A stretch of DNA of 64,000 nucleotides from Metabacillus dongyingensis (GTDB taxonomy: Bacteria; Bacillota; Bacilli; Bacillales; Bacillaceae). Below, piece after piece: positions 27,088 through 35,424 of the stretch. The DNA lies in NCBI RefSeq assembly GCF_019933155.2, contig NZ_OK052578.1, forward strand, positions 186,001 through 250,000, written 5' to 3'. The notes under the pieces are model-generated. The model saw only the letters and a list, made by a program, of their open reading frames with translations. It made no database searches and was not told where the DNA came from. The position numbers were made by a program, and so were the translations under genes. Each line of letters begins with the position of its first letter. Position 1 is the first letter of the stretch.

Positions 27088-27283
27088 TTTATGGCAGACA
27101 CATTCAAAGTGAATGTGTCTTTTATATTTTTTGCTTTTAGATGATTGTTAATTTTTACAAATTTTGAAATAATTGATATTAAGCTATTGGGCAGTTTAAC
27201 GGAAGAAGAAATTAAGAAGATTTTGGTGTAATTTTGAATTCGATAAAAACAAGGTGGAAGGATGATCAAAGATTAATAAAAAA

Positions 27284-27613
27284 ATGGCAGGTGGGTTAAT
27301 TGCATTTACTGCTTTATTAATTGGCATTCCCTTAATAATTCTTTTTTCATATGAGGAATCAGCAAAATTCGAGGGGTTTCCAGTACCCAAAACTGCTGAG
27401 ATGACAGCTAATAAAAGTAAACTAGAAGCTTATAATTGGGGCCCAGCTTCAGAAGAAAATGGTCTGCCTTTAAGGTACCGAGCAATCATTAAACAATGGG
27501 GTTGGGAGAAAAAAGAGCAAGAAGGTAGTTTAACCGTTTACGAAAAAGATGGACAAGAAGTAGATGTTATTTCACAGACAGATTATTTATCTCTTAGCAC
27601 TTCTGGAAATTGA
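27284..27613 (+). CDS. Small membrane-anchored protein, function unknown
   Basis: 109 residues. One N-terminal hydrophobic segment (GLIAFTALLIGIPLIILFSY) is followed by a soluble tail with WGWEKKEQEGSLTVYEKDG. The only good ribosome site, GGTGGAAGG, lies about 20 bases before ATG 27284. An in-frame ATT at 27272, preceded by no other start, would be better spaced, so the start is unresolved. It is a single gene followed by a repeat copy. Confidence 0.55.
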   Translation: MAGGLIAFTALLIGIPLIILFSYEESAKFEGFPVPKTAEMTANKSKLEAYNWGPASEENGLPLRYRAIIKQWGWEKKEQEGSLTVYEKDGQEVDVISQTDYLSLSTSGN

Positions 27614-27661
27614 ACTCAAAGTTTTTAATTATCTTTTAACCTTGTTTATTTGATTTTTTTA

Positions 27662-27735
27662 TTCCACAATCGGGGGCGATTGCAGGACTGTGATCGCTCT
27701 TTGTTTATTCAGGAATTGGGCAGTTTAGTTAAATA
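27662..27735. repeat. Interspersed palindromic repeat, two modules joined
   Basis: CACAATCGGGGGCGATTGCA, then GGACTGTGATCGCTCTTT, then TTCAGGAATTGGGCAGTTTA ending GTTAAAT. Confidence 0.75.
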
Positions 27736-27803
27736 ACGGAATATTTGAAACCAAAAAGGCATTTGACCGTATACATATATTATGTTTATTTGGAGGGTAT
27801 ATT

Positions 27804-28442
27804 ATGGATAATCCTTATAAGATAGCTATAATCGGTGGGACGGGGAAAGTGGGACGTCATATTGCTTCTAGAGCGTTAGGGAATGGGTATCAAGTCCGTA
27901 TGCTTGTTAGAGATCCAGAAAAGTTAACTTTCAGAGACGCTAGGATTGAGATAGTAGAAGGGAATGTACAAAATTTAGAGGATATTCAAAAACTACTAAA
28001 AGATTGTCAAGTAGTTATTAATACTTTTGGTCAGCCACTCAAAGAGAAACCGATTTATAGCAGTGTAACTGAAAAAATACTTGAGGTAATGGCTGATTTA
28101 CAAATTGATCGTTATATTGGTGTTACGGGTGGTTCTCTAACTATTAATGGGGATAAAAAGAGCTTTTTAAATAGAGTTGGGGCAAAGATGTTTGAAATCA
28201 TCTACTCTAGTATGATGATAGATAAGAAAAAAGAATGGCATATTCTTAACCGTAATAAACTAATTAAATGGACTCTAATTAGGCTTCCATTTATAGTTGA
28301 TGGCACAGAAAAAGTGTTTATAAAAGAAAATCTTACAGATATGCCAGGTACTAAAATAACTAATCGAGATATAGCGATTTTTATCATTAACCAAATTGAA
28401 AATCTAAAGTATGTACAAAAAGCACCTTTTATCTCAAATTAA
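27804..28442 (+). CDS. NAD(P)-binding atypical SDR (NmrA-like)
   Basis: 212 residues. The Rossmann nucleotide-binding motif IAIIGGTGKVGRHI is at the N-terminus, followed by VRMLVRDPEKL, typical of atypical short-chain dehydrogenases that bind NAD(P) for sensing or reduction. IDRYIGVTGGSL and the C-terminal GTKITNRDIAIFIINQIEN fit the NmrA/YwnB group. The ribosome site GGAGGGT precedes ATG. The substrate is unknown. It stands as a one-gene unit between repeats. Confidence 0.86.
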   Translation: MDNPYKIAIIGGTGKVGRHIASRALGNGYQVRMLVRDPEKLTFRDARIEIVEGNVQNLEDIQKLLKDCQVVINTFGQPLKEKPIYSSVTEKILEVMADLQIDRYIGVTGGSLTINGDKKSFLNRVGAKMFEIIYSSMMIDKKKEWHILNRNKLIKWTLIRLPFIVDGTEKVFIKENLTDMPGTKITNRDIAIFIINQIENLKYVQKAPFISN

Positions 28443-28455
28443 TATTAATTGTCCT

Positions 28456-28540
28456 CTTCAACTAATGGGTGCTTTACTTTAAGATCAGAGCTGTCATTGT
28501 GACAGTTTTTCTTATTGAACTAAAGAAGCAGGTTAATTGA
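28456..28540. repeat. Interspersed palindromic repeat, near-complete copy
   Basis: Left end TTCAACTAATGGGTGCTTTA, stem AGCTGTCATTGTGACAG, CTTATTGAACTAAAGAAGC and right end AGGTTAATTGAG. It abuts the ABC ATPase remnant. Confidence 0.8.
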
Positions 28541-28550
28541 GATGCAGGAA

Positions 28551-28761
28551 AGTGTGTCGAAGGAATTATGTTAAGAACAGTTGCATCTTCACTCGTTGGT
28601 GTCAGTAAACCACAAAGCATTTTAATTAACGTTGTTTTCCCTGCACTATTTTCACCAAATAGCGCAAAAAACTCGCCTTCTTTAACTGAAAATGCAAGTG
28701 AATCAACAACCGTTTGAACCTTATATTGTTTCGTGGGATTTTTTAATTCAATTGCATCAAA
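28551..28761 (-). pseudogene. N-terminal fragment of an ABC transporter ATPase
   Basis: Minus-strand reading gives FDAIELKNPTKQYKVQTVVD, then VKEGEFFALFGENSAGKTT (Walker A, with Ser where Gly is usual), LIKMLCGLLTPTSEDATVL. It stops making sense at the edge of the repeat copy. A ribosome site GGAGG is present, but the frame in front of Phe has TAA and no start codon. So it is truncated at the C-terminus and broken at the start. Confidence 0.8.
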
Positions 28762-28792
28762 TTATTCTTCCTCCGTTTGTGAAGAATTGTAC

Positions 28793-28930
28793 TTAAATTA
28801 ACGGGTCCGTTAGCTTAATAAGAATTAAGTGATTTTATGAGTGATTTCAGATTTTAGTTATTCAATTAAAGGGCGCTATTCCTCCATAATACAACATAAA
28901 TGATCTTCAACAATCGGGGGCGTTAGTTGA
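28793..28930. repeat. Interspersed repeats: right-end fragment plus left end with GGGGGCG module
   Basis: TTAAATTAACGGGTCCGTTA, then from 28857 TTATTCAATTAAAGGGCGC and GATCTTCAACAATCGGGGGC. Confidence 0.65.
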
Positions 28931-28977
28931 AATGTATCTAGATGAATAAGCCCAAGCCAATAAGGCTCGGACTTTTT

Positions 28978-29559
28978 TTATGTTTGTTGATCAGTAATAT
29001 AAGTTTTAACAGTTGGAGGTTCATATTTATCAAACTTATTAAGAAGCTCGTTAGCATTTTCGGCACTGATGGACATTCCTCTATACTTATCCTGTAGAAA
29101 ACCTTCTGTTGTCATATGATCAAACAGAGATATAAGCGGTTTAAAGTATTGATTAATATTTAAGAACCCGCAAGGTTTTTGATGAAGTCCTAATTGTGCC
29201 CACGTGAAGATTTCAAAAAACTCCTCCAAAGTTCCTGGGCCGCCAGGTAACATAATAAAACCATCGGCTAATTCAGTCATTTTTGCTTTTCTTTCATGCA
29301 TGGAATCTACAACAATTAGTTCAGATAATTTCTTATGTGATATTTCTCTTTCTTCCAAAAAGCGTGGCATCACTCCAGTAACATGACCACCATTTTGCAA
29401 GACAGAATTCGCAAGAGCACCCATAACACCTACACTTGCTCCACCGTATACAAGTCCGATATTACGTTTTGCAAGTTCTTCACCTAATTTAGCAGCTTCC
29501 TCTACATAAATACTAGACTTTCCGTTACTTGATCCACAAAAGACAGCTACACTTCTCAT
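28978..29559 (-). CDS. LOG family protein (nucleoside 5'-monophosphate phosphoribohydrolase type)
   Basis: 193 residues of the Lonely Guy family, Rossmann-like proteins that release a base from nucleoside monophosphates. The signature PGGPGTLEEFFEIFTWAQLG (about 112-131) carries the catalytic Glu, and VAVFCGSSNGKS opens the protein. The ribosome site GAGGAGG precedes ATG. The B. subtilis relative is YvdD. Its physiological substrate in bacteria is uncertain. Divergent from the MazG gene with about 95 bp between. Confidence 0.9.
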   Translation of the reverse strand: MRSVAVFCGSSNGKSSIYVEEAAKLGEELAKRNIGLVYGGASVGVMGALANSVLQNGGHVTGVMPRFLEEREISHKKLSELIVVDSMHERKAKMTELADGFIMLPGGPGTLEEFFEIFTWAQLGLHQKPCGFLNINQYFKPLISLFDHMTTEGFLQDKYRGMSISAENANELLNKFDKYEPPTVKTYITDQQT

Positions 29560-29654
29560 GTTGTATTTCCTCCTCTTTTAACCACCGTAAAATAGTATAA
29601 CAAAGAAAATACTGATTTGTTAAACTTAGTAGTGATAAACAAGGAGGCTGAAAA

Positions 29655-29972
29655 ATGAATGTAACAGAATTTCAACACTGGGTTAAAGCTTATTATGAAA
29701 AACGTGGATGGTCAGACTTAGATATCTTTATTCGTATTGGTTTTTTAGCAGAAGAAACAGGAGAAGTGGCCAGAGCTATAAGAGCTCTTGAAATTGGCAG
29801 GAATAGACCTGATGAAGTAACTGGCTCTTTCGAGGACAATAAACAGGAATTAACCGAAGAATTAGGTGATGTTTTAGGTAACTTAATAGTGATTGCAAAC
29901 AAGTACGAGATCCCTTTAGAAGATGTGTTTCTTTCACATAAAAAGAAGTTATCAAAACGTTACTCGGAATAA
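29655..29972 (+). CDS. MazG-like nucleotide pyrophosphohydrolase
   Basis: 105 residues, a single MazG-type helical unit. The metal-binding pattern is visible as AEETGEVARAI (about 31-41) and ELTEELGDVLGNLIVIANKY (65-84), the expected EExxE plus ExxD arrangement. Such proteins hydrolyse non-canonical or excess NTPs to NMP. The ribosome site AAGGAGG precedes ATG. Next to a LOG gene it may belong to nucleotide housecleaning. Confidence 0.88.
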   Translation: MNVTEFQHWVKAYYEKRGWSDLDIFIRIGFLAEETGEVARAIRALEIGRNRPDEVTGSFEDNKQELTEELGDVLGNLIVIANKYEIPLEDVFLSHKKKLSKRYSE

Positions 29973-30489
29973 TAAATTGTTATTTCTTCAACTAACTGAT
30001 GCGTTAATTGAAGATCCTTTTTTCAGTGCCTATAACCTCGCTTATTTTGACTAAATTTGTATGCATACCCCTTTGAAATTTTATTCAACTAACGTAAGCA
30101 GTTTAGTTGAACAAGTCAATCAGATAGTCGACGGGAATTTTGTTTTAGGTATTTTGCAATTTGAAATGGGTATATAGGTTTTTTCTGTAAAGGTGTATTC
30201 TTTATTTCGCTTAATAAAGAAAAAGTTAAAAGGTTTAGAATGTTAACAGGGATGATATCTCGTTTCTATTCGTTTTACTTTTTATGTGTTCAAACCAATC
30301 TTATTTAAAAAGAGTTTTTTTATTCCATATAGCGAAACCAACCCGGTTACCATAATGAAACTTATAGGTAATAAACAAGGGTTCAAACTGAAGATCCCTT
30401 GTTTAAAGTTCTGATCAACAATCGGGCCAGATTGTTTAGGAACATTTTTAAATTTTAAGGTGTCACGAAAAGTTGACATCCCTCATTAT
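29973..30489. other. Intergenic region with three repeat fragments
   Basis: Repeat pieces lie at 29984-30016, at 30082-30113 (a compact inverted repeat ATTCAACTAA/TTTAGTTGAA) and at 30407-30440 (ATCAACAATCGGG). A minus-strand hydrophobic frame ending GIKKLFLNKIGLNT near 30290 may be a membrane-protein remnant. No intact gene. Confidence 0.5.
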
Positions 30490-31056
30490 TTATACAGTTT
30501 TCATCATATTATTTAAAATATCATAAACCAATGGGAAAGAAATGAAACCATCATCCTCTAGAAAATGACCGCCTTTTTCAACAGGATAAAATGATGCATC
30601 CAATTGTTTTGATAAATTTTGACTTACTTGAAAAGGAACAATATAGTCATCTTTTGCAGCAATAACAGCACGTGAATTAGTTGCAGAAATTATTTTTTTA
30701 TAATCCACTTTTTTAACTGTAAATGGATTTAGTGAAGGTAAGGATGATAATGGTTCAGAAAAGCCAGAAACAAGAATATAGCCTCCAAAGCTTGGTAACG
30801 GATCTAATTGTTCTAGATAGTTCAATAGGGTGATAGACCCTAAGCTATGTGTTACAAAATAAGTGTTGTTATCTAAATTCTTTATTTTATTAGCTAATGT
30901 TTCCAACCATTCTTCTTTCTTGGGGTCAGACGAATTTGGCATGTGAAGAACCAAAACTTGATTATCATCTGCTATTAATTTTTCTTTTAACCAAGGGAAC
31001 CAATGATTGTCTGGTGAAGCTCCGTATCCATGGATAATAAATACTTGTTTTCCCAT
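30490..31056 (-). CDS. Alpha/beta hydrolase of the RBBP9/YdeN type
   Basis: 188 residues. The start MGKQVFIIHGYGASPDNHWF, the nucleophile elbow VTHSLGSITLLNYL (Ser in H-S-L-G), an Asp in AAKDDYIVP and His in EKGGHFLEDDG give the expected Ser-Asp-His triad of the RBBP9/YdeN serine hydrolases. ATG at 31056 follows AAAGGGAGA; a longer upstream frame is rejected. The substrate is unknown. Transcribed alone. Confidence 0.88.
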   Translation of the reverse strand: MGKQVFIIHGYGASPDNHWFPWLKEKLIADDNQVLVLHMPNSSDPKKEEWLETLANKIKNLDNNTYFVTHSLGSITLLNYLEQLDPLPSFGGYILVSGFSEPLSSLPSLNPFTVKKVDYKKIISATNSRAVIAAKDDYIVPFQVSQNLSKQLDASFYPVEKGGHFLEDDGFISFPLVYDILNNMMKTV

Positions 31057-31112
31057 TGCTACTCTCCCTTTCTTTTTGATACAAAAACAGTATATTACTA
31101 ATCCAAACCTAT

Positions 31113-31308
31113 ATGGTAGGAGAAACACTTGAAGACTCTGTAATTCGTGAAGTGAAAGAAGAAAAAAGGATTAGATGTAGAGATAGATGTTGTTTTTTCT
31201 GTAAGTGAAGTATTTTTCGAAGAAAGAGGACATCATGCTTTGGATGGATTCTCAGAATGCAGAAGATTACATACATATAACCGATTCAAAGGGATTGATA
31301 AAAAGTAA
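31113..31308 (+). pseudogene. NUDIX hydrolase fragment, frameshifted
   Basis: The first part reads MVGETLEDSVIREVKEE, which matches the Nudix box GETxxxxxxREVxEE but lacks the leading Gly pattern. A change of frame in the A-rich stretch near 31163 continues as GLDVEIDVVFSVSEVFFEER, then GHHALDGF. The N-terminal strands and C-terminal part are missing. Confidence 0.7.
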
Positions 31309-31393
31309 ATTATCAGTATATTAAATTAGAAAAAGAGTTTTTCGTAAGTCCTAATCATTTTTTTATGAAACGAATACTATTATTTAATAATTA

Positions 31394-31425
31394 TTGCTGA
31401 TCTTCAACAAAAGGGGGCTATAATG
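31394..31425. repeat. Interspersed repeat fragment
   Basis: CTGATCTTCAACAAAAGGGGGC, matching the GGGGGCG module. Confidence 0.45.
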
Positions 31426-31438
31426 GAATAACTTATTA

Positions 31439-31467
31439 ACTCAGTTCAACAATGAACTGAGTTTTTG
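31439..31467 (+). terminator. Strong hairpin terminator
   Basis: AACTCAGTTCA/TGAACTGAGTT stem followed by TTTT. A second hairpin CACCGCTAAAAGCGGTG follows at about 31482. Confidence 0.7.
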
Positions 31468-31552
31468 TATGCAAAAAAACACCGCTAAAAGCGGTGCGGA
31501 TTAGTGTACTAATCCTAATGCTATTCCCGGTGCTAAATAGGGTTGATTTTTG

Positions 31553-31595
31553 GTTTTCCCTCCCAAAACGGAACCCATTAGAGTAATTCACCTGG
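31553..31595 (-). repeat. 43-bp inverted repeat, right copy
   Basis: Reverse complement of the copy at 19661-19703 (37/43 identical by my count). The core GGGTTCCGTTTTG also appears at 32637-32649. The rest of 31309-31800 has no gene. Confidence 0.65.
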
Positions 31596-31800
31596 TTTTT
31601 CCTTTCATAATTCCACCTGATTTTTTACAACAACTTCTTTTGGAACAATTTCCTTAATGAAGCGCTCTTTAATGGAATAATTAAATATGGCATATATAAT
31701 TGGATGTTCATGATATAATTACTACATTATAGTTAATCGCTTACATAAAAAAACCGAATAATTATTCTGAAAATTAAATCTTTTGAGGGGTCGATGAAAG

Positions 31801-32475
31801 TTGACAATAGATAATAAAGAATCAACTAGTAAAGAACTAACTATTTTTAATCACATTGGAAATAAAATCAAAACAGAAGATAGAGAAATTAATATAATTG
31901 CTAGAATAGAAGAACCACTAATAGTCATTTTAGGAAATGTTTTGAGTAACGAAGAATGTGAAGAACTAATAAGACTGTCAAAAGACAAAATGCATCGTTC
32001 TAAAATAGGAGTTACACGTGAAGTAGATGAGATAAGAACAAGCAGTAGTATGTTTTTTCAAGAAAATGAAAATAACATCATTACCAAAATTGAAAAAAGA
32101 ATATCATCTATCATGAATATACCCACTGAACATGGAGATGGTATTCAAATTCTTAAATATACTCCTGGTCAAGAGTATAAAGCTCATTTTGATTTTTTTG
32201 CATCTACCAGTAAAGCAGCAAAAAATAATAGAATTAGCACAATCGTTATGTACTTAAATGATGTGGAGGATGGGGGAGAAACCTTTTTTCCTAAACTGAA
32301 TTTTTCAGTATCCCCACAAAAAGGGATGGCGGTGTATTTCGAATATTTCTATAACGATAAAAATATAAACGAACTAACTTTACATGGTGGAGCACCAGTT
32401 ATAACTGGAGAAAAATGGGTTGCAACACAATGGATGAGAAGACAAAAAAATAATCTGCATCCTGATAGATGGTAA
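31801..32475 (+). CDS. Prolyl 4-hydroxylase-like 2OG-Fe(II) oxygenase
   Basis: 224 residues with the P4H-type double-stranded beta-helix core. Iron ligands are visible as HFDFF (His and Asp, about 137-139) and the distal His in LHGGAPVITGEKWVATQWMR, whose Lys is the 2-oxoglutarate ligand. The N-terminal LSNEECEELIRLSKDKMHRS is the family helix. It resembles the small collagen-type hydroxylases of Bacillus. TTG at 31801 follows GAGGGG; nearby ATG at 31795 runs into a stop. It is followed by a terminator inside the 97-bp repeat. Confidence 0.92.
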   Translation: MTIDNKESTSKELTIFNHIGNKIKTEDREINIIARIEEPLIVILGNVLSNEECEELIRLSKDKMHRSKIGVTREVDEIRTSSSMFFQENENNIITKIEKRISSIMNIPTEHGDGIQILKYTPGQEYKAHFDFFASTSKAAKNNRISTIVMYLNDVEDGGETFFPKLNFSVSPQKGMAVYFEYFYNDKNINELTLHGGAPVITGEKWVATQWMRRQKNNLHPDRW

Positions 32476-32567
32476 GCAGCCATTCATGGCTGCTTTTTTG
32501 TTTTTCTCTTTTGAATCCGAATCGTAAAACAGCGCAAACCGACTACATCTTCAGCCGGCAGGAACCC
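32472..32567 (+). repeat. 97-bp dispersed repeat, copy 2, also terminator of the hydroxylase gene
   Basis: GTAAGCAGCCATTCATGGCT plus a T run acts as a terminator. The following TTTTGAATCCGAATCGTAAA and CAGCGCAAACCGACTACATC segments match 1332-1428. Confidence 0.75.
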
Positions 32568-32695
32568 GAACCTATCCCGCATAGTTACAATTTAAATGTA
32601 AATAATGAAGGAAAAGCCGATCTTCTCCAAATAAAGGGTTCCGTTTTGAGGTGGTTTTTCAAAAATAACTACTTAAATGACAAAATTACAGTAAA

Positions 32696-32724
32696 AAAAC
32701 TCGTCTGATTTGACGGGTTTTTTT
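32696..32724 (+). terminator. Hairpin terminator
   Basis: AACTCGTC/GACGGGTT stem with a T7 tail. Confidence 0.55.
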
Positions 32725-32807
32725 ATTTTTAAATTAGATTTCTATACAAAATCCTTATCGAATTGTAAAGGAACTATTTTAGCACAGCCTATAAATATAA
32801 ATTTCCA

Positions 32808-32836
32808 TTGTTTTCAAAAAATCAATATGATATATT
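32808..32836 (+). promoter_or_regulatory. Sigma-A-like promoter of the ROK regulator gene
   Basis: TTGTTT at 32808 and TATATT at 32831 with a 17-bp spacer. Confidence 0.6.
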
Positions 32837-32845
32837 ATCCATAAC

Positions 32846-32877
32846 TTATTAAAGATCTTTAAAAAGTTCTTTAATAA
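32846..32877 (+). promoter_or_regulatory. Perfect inverted-repeat operator before the ROK regulator
   Basis: TTATTAAAGA and TCTTTAATAA, 10-bp arms with a 12-bp spacer, between the promoter and the ribosome site. The position suits autorepression. Confidence 0.65.
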
Positions 32878-32899
32878 ATGCTCTTAGGTGGTGAATTTA

Positions 32900-33934
32900 A
32901 TGAATGAATTATCTGCTACTCCAAAATCTATGAAGATGATAATTCTCCGTGGTATTCGTACAAGTCTTTTAGAACTTGGAAGTGCAACAAAACTAGAACT
33001 CAGCCTTACATTAGAAATTAGTCTTCCGACAATAAGTAAGTTTCTAGCACAGATGGAGAAAGATGGGGAAATTATTTTAGTCGGTCTAGATGATTCTAGT
33101 GGCGGGAGAAGAGCAAAAAGATATACATACAATCCTGAGTATGTTTTAGGTCTGGCCATATTTTTAGAGAAAACAGAGACTAATTATATAATTTTTAATT
33201 GTATAGGAGAAGTAAAGGAACAGGGAAAAGCTCCAAGTGTATTAATAGATGATGGCTTAAATTTATTAACTATGTGCATTGAAAACATCATGACTAAATA
33301 TCCAAAAATCAGTTCTATGGCAATTGGCGTTCCTGGTTCGGTTAATAGTGGCCGGATTTTTTATATACCAGGATATGAGCAGTTTCATAATTTTGATTTA
33401 AAAGGATACTACGAAGAACATTTTTCGATACCCGTTGTAGTAGAGAATGATATGAATGCTGCTGTTCTCGGATATTACAATTATAGGGTAAAGAAAGAAA
33501 AGCAATCCCTTATCTATTTGTATTCTGGTCAAAATGGCCCTGGTGCAGGAATTATGATAAATGAAGATATCGTGCGTGGAAGTACTTTTTTCTCAGGAGA
33601 GGTCTCATTCGTCCCTCAGTATAATGACCGAAATTTTCAGCAAGCGTTAGAAAATGGAAGTGGACTAAAAAATTTAAGGATCAGTGAGGATTATGAGATT
33701 GATGCAATTAGCAGATTAGTAGCCTCGTTTGTAGCGATTATTAACCCGCACATCATCATTTTTTGTAAAGATGAAATTGAAAAAGAAATGGTAGACAAAA
33801 TTGCCATATGCAGCGGAAAATATATCCCTTCAGAACATCTTCCAAAGCTTATAATGAGTGATTGGAAACAAGATTATTTATATGGATTACAGAGTCTTGG
33901 ACTTAATCTTATGATGAATGGAACAAACAAGTAA
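32900..33934 (+). CDS. ROK family transcriptional regulator
   Basis: About 344 residues. The N-terminal winged helix reads GSATKLELSLTLEISLPTIS, and the ROK domain has GVPGSVNSGRI, the ENDMNAAVLGYY segment and NGPGAGIMINEDIVRGS. The typical ROK zinc-cluster cysteines are not evident, and the region around FSGEVSFVPQYN is shortened. NagC/XylR-type regulators sense sugars. ATG at 32900 has AGGTGG eight bases upstream; the GTG at 32888 overlaps that site. It probably controls the MFS transporter 53 bp downstream and itself. Confidence 0.88.
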   Translation: MNELSATPKSMKMIILRGIRTSLLELGSATKLELSLTLEISLPTISKFLAQMEKDGEIILVGLDDSSGGRRAKRYTYNPEYVLGLAIFLEKTETNYIIFNCIGEVKEQGKAPSVLIDDGLNLLTMCIENIMTKYPKISSMAIGVPGSVNSGRIFYIPGYEQFHNFDLKGYYEEHFSIPVVVENDMNAAVLGYYNYRVKKEKQSLIYLYSGQNGPGAGIMINEDIVRGSTFFSGEVSFVPQYNDRNFQQALENGSGLKNLRISEDYEIDAISRLVASFVAIINPHIIIFCKDEIEKEMVDKIAICSGKYIPSEHLPKLIMSDWKQDYLYGLQSLGLNLMMNGTNK

Positions 33935-33987
33935 AAAGGATTGGAAAGAACAATTGACTACTAAATAATACAAGGCGAGGTTTAAAC

Positions 33988-35205
33988 ATGACAATATTCC
34001 TTTTAGTCATCATTTATTTGGCGTTTATCAGCTTGGGTTTACCTGATTCATTGTTGGGGGTAGCCTGGCCTGTCATGCAATCTGACTTTGGTGCCCCACT
34101 TGATACTGCCGGATTCCTATTTATGACGATTGCAGGTGGTACCATTATCTCCAGTTTAGTCAGCGGAAAGGTCATTAATCGGTTCGGGACTAGCAAAGTC
34201 ACAGTTGTCAGCGTCTTAATGACTGCTGGTGCTTTGTTAGGATTTCATTTTGCTCCATCAATTGTTTGGCTAGTTGTATGTGCCATACCGCTTGGATTAG
34301 GAGCAGGAGCTGTCGATGCAGGATTAAATGATTATGTTGCTACACATTATAAAGCACATCATATGAGTTGGTTACATTGTTTTTGGGGAGTCGGAGCCAC
34401 TCTTGGTCCTATTATTATGGCTCAGTTTATTTCGGGACAAAGTTCATGGAGAAACGGCTATTTTACGATTGCTGGTATTCAGTTCGTGTTAGTGATCATC
34501 CTTTTCTTAACATTGCCCCTATGGAACAGAGTGACAAAAACCAGCACTATCACCGTAAATGAAGAACGAGTAGATGATCATGAAGATGCCAAAGATGTAA
34601 AACCGTTACAAATTAAAGGAGTTAAACTAGCTCTGATATCGTTCTTGTTTTATTGTGGGGTTGAATCAACAGTTGGTCTTTGGGGAAGCAGCTTTTTGGT
34701 AAATGTTAAGGAGTTAGATGCTGCACTTGCAGCACAATGGGTTTCCTTATATTACGGAGGAATAACAATTGGTCGATTTATTACAGGTTTTATCACCTTT
34801 AAGATTCGTAATCTTACTCTCATTCGGATGGGGCAACTAATCGCATTAGTCGGTGCTGCCCTTCTATTCCTGCCATTGCCGTCCACTTTCTCGCTTGTAG
34901 GTTTTATTATGATTGGATTGGGATTAGCACCAATATTTCCGTGTATGTTACACGAGACACCAACACGTTTTGGGAAGAAGCATTCCCAGACAATTATGGG
35001 CTATCAAATGGCTGTTGCCTATACAGGTAGTACACTTATGCCACCACTACTTGGTTTCATTGCATCTCATTCCACAATCGGGATCTTCCCATTTTGTATC
35101 GTTGTTTTTGTCGCAGCAATGCTTCTAAGTTCAGAAAAATTAAATAGCTTACTGAAAAAGCAGGGTTTATTAAATAGGGAAGATACAAGCTCAACAGCAT
35201 TTTGA
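33988..35205 (+). CDS. MFS transporter, probable sugar permease
   Basis: 405 residues with about 12 membrane helices. The first helices contain the MFS-like LGLPDSLLGVAWPVMQSDFG, and the A-loop region is SGKVINRFGTSKVTVVSV. GLGAGAVDAGLNDYVATHY and HCFWGVGATLGP resemble the fucose/glucose-type MFS subfamily. The ribosome site GGCGAGG precedes ATG. Co-transcription with the ROK regulator and a HAD-phosphatase remnant just downstream suggest a sugar uptake unit. Confidence 0.85.
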   Translation: MTIFLLVIIYLAFISLGLPDSLLGVAWPVMQSDFGAPLDTAGFLFMTIAGGTIISSLVSGKVINRFGTSKVTVVSVLMTAGALLGFHFAPSIVWLVVCAIPLGLGAGAVDAGLNDYVATHYKAHHMSWLHCFWGVGATLGPIIMAQFISGQSSWRNGYFTIAGIQFVLVIILFLTLPLWNRVTKTSTITVNEERVDDHEDAKDVKPLQIKGVKLALISFLFYCGVESTVGLWGSSFLVNVKELDAALAAQWVSLYYGGITIGRFITGFITFKIRNLTLIRMGQLIALVGAALLFLPLPSTFSLVGFIMIGLGLAPIFPCMLHETPTRFGKKHSQTIMGYQMAVAYTGSTLMPPLLGFIASHSTIGIFPFCIVVFVAAMLLSSEKLNSLLKKQGLLNREDTSSTAF

Positions 35206-35250
35206 TTATGCTGGGATCAATAAAAGTTTTTCTGAAAAGTAAAAGAGTGG

Positions 35251-35424
35251 GGGAAATCTGTTAATGATATGGAGCTACTGGTTTGCGGAACATATAGTTT
35301 CGCTGTTCGAAATGCAGTTCAAGAAATAAAAGATGCCGCAAATTTTATTACACGTTCAAATGAAGAAGATGCTGTAATGAAAACAATCATTCAAATGTTA
35401 TCCTTACAGGAAAATAACCATTAA
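35251..35424 (+). pseudogene. C-terminal fragment of a Cof-type HAD-IIB phosphatase
   Basis: A continuous frame GKSVNDMELLVCGTYSFAVR, then NAVQEIKDAANFITRSNEED and AVMKTII. It matches the last HAD motif (GDxxNDxEML...AVxNA...A.xxT.SN.EDGV), with Lys in place of the first catalytic Asp. The N-terminal three quarters are missing. It probably once belonged to the upstream sugar operon. Confidence 0.75.

Noticed and set aside
22449..31425. Classical integron with attC sites
   Set aside because: No IntI-type integrase, repeats occur in both orientations and outside the array, and internal structure differs from attC. Kept only as a cassette-like hypothesis.
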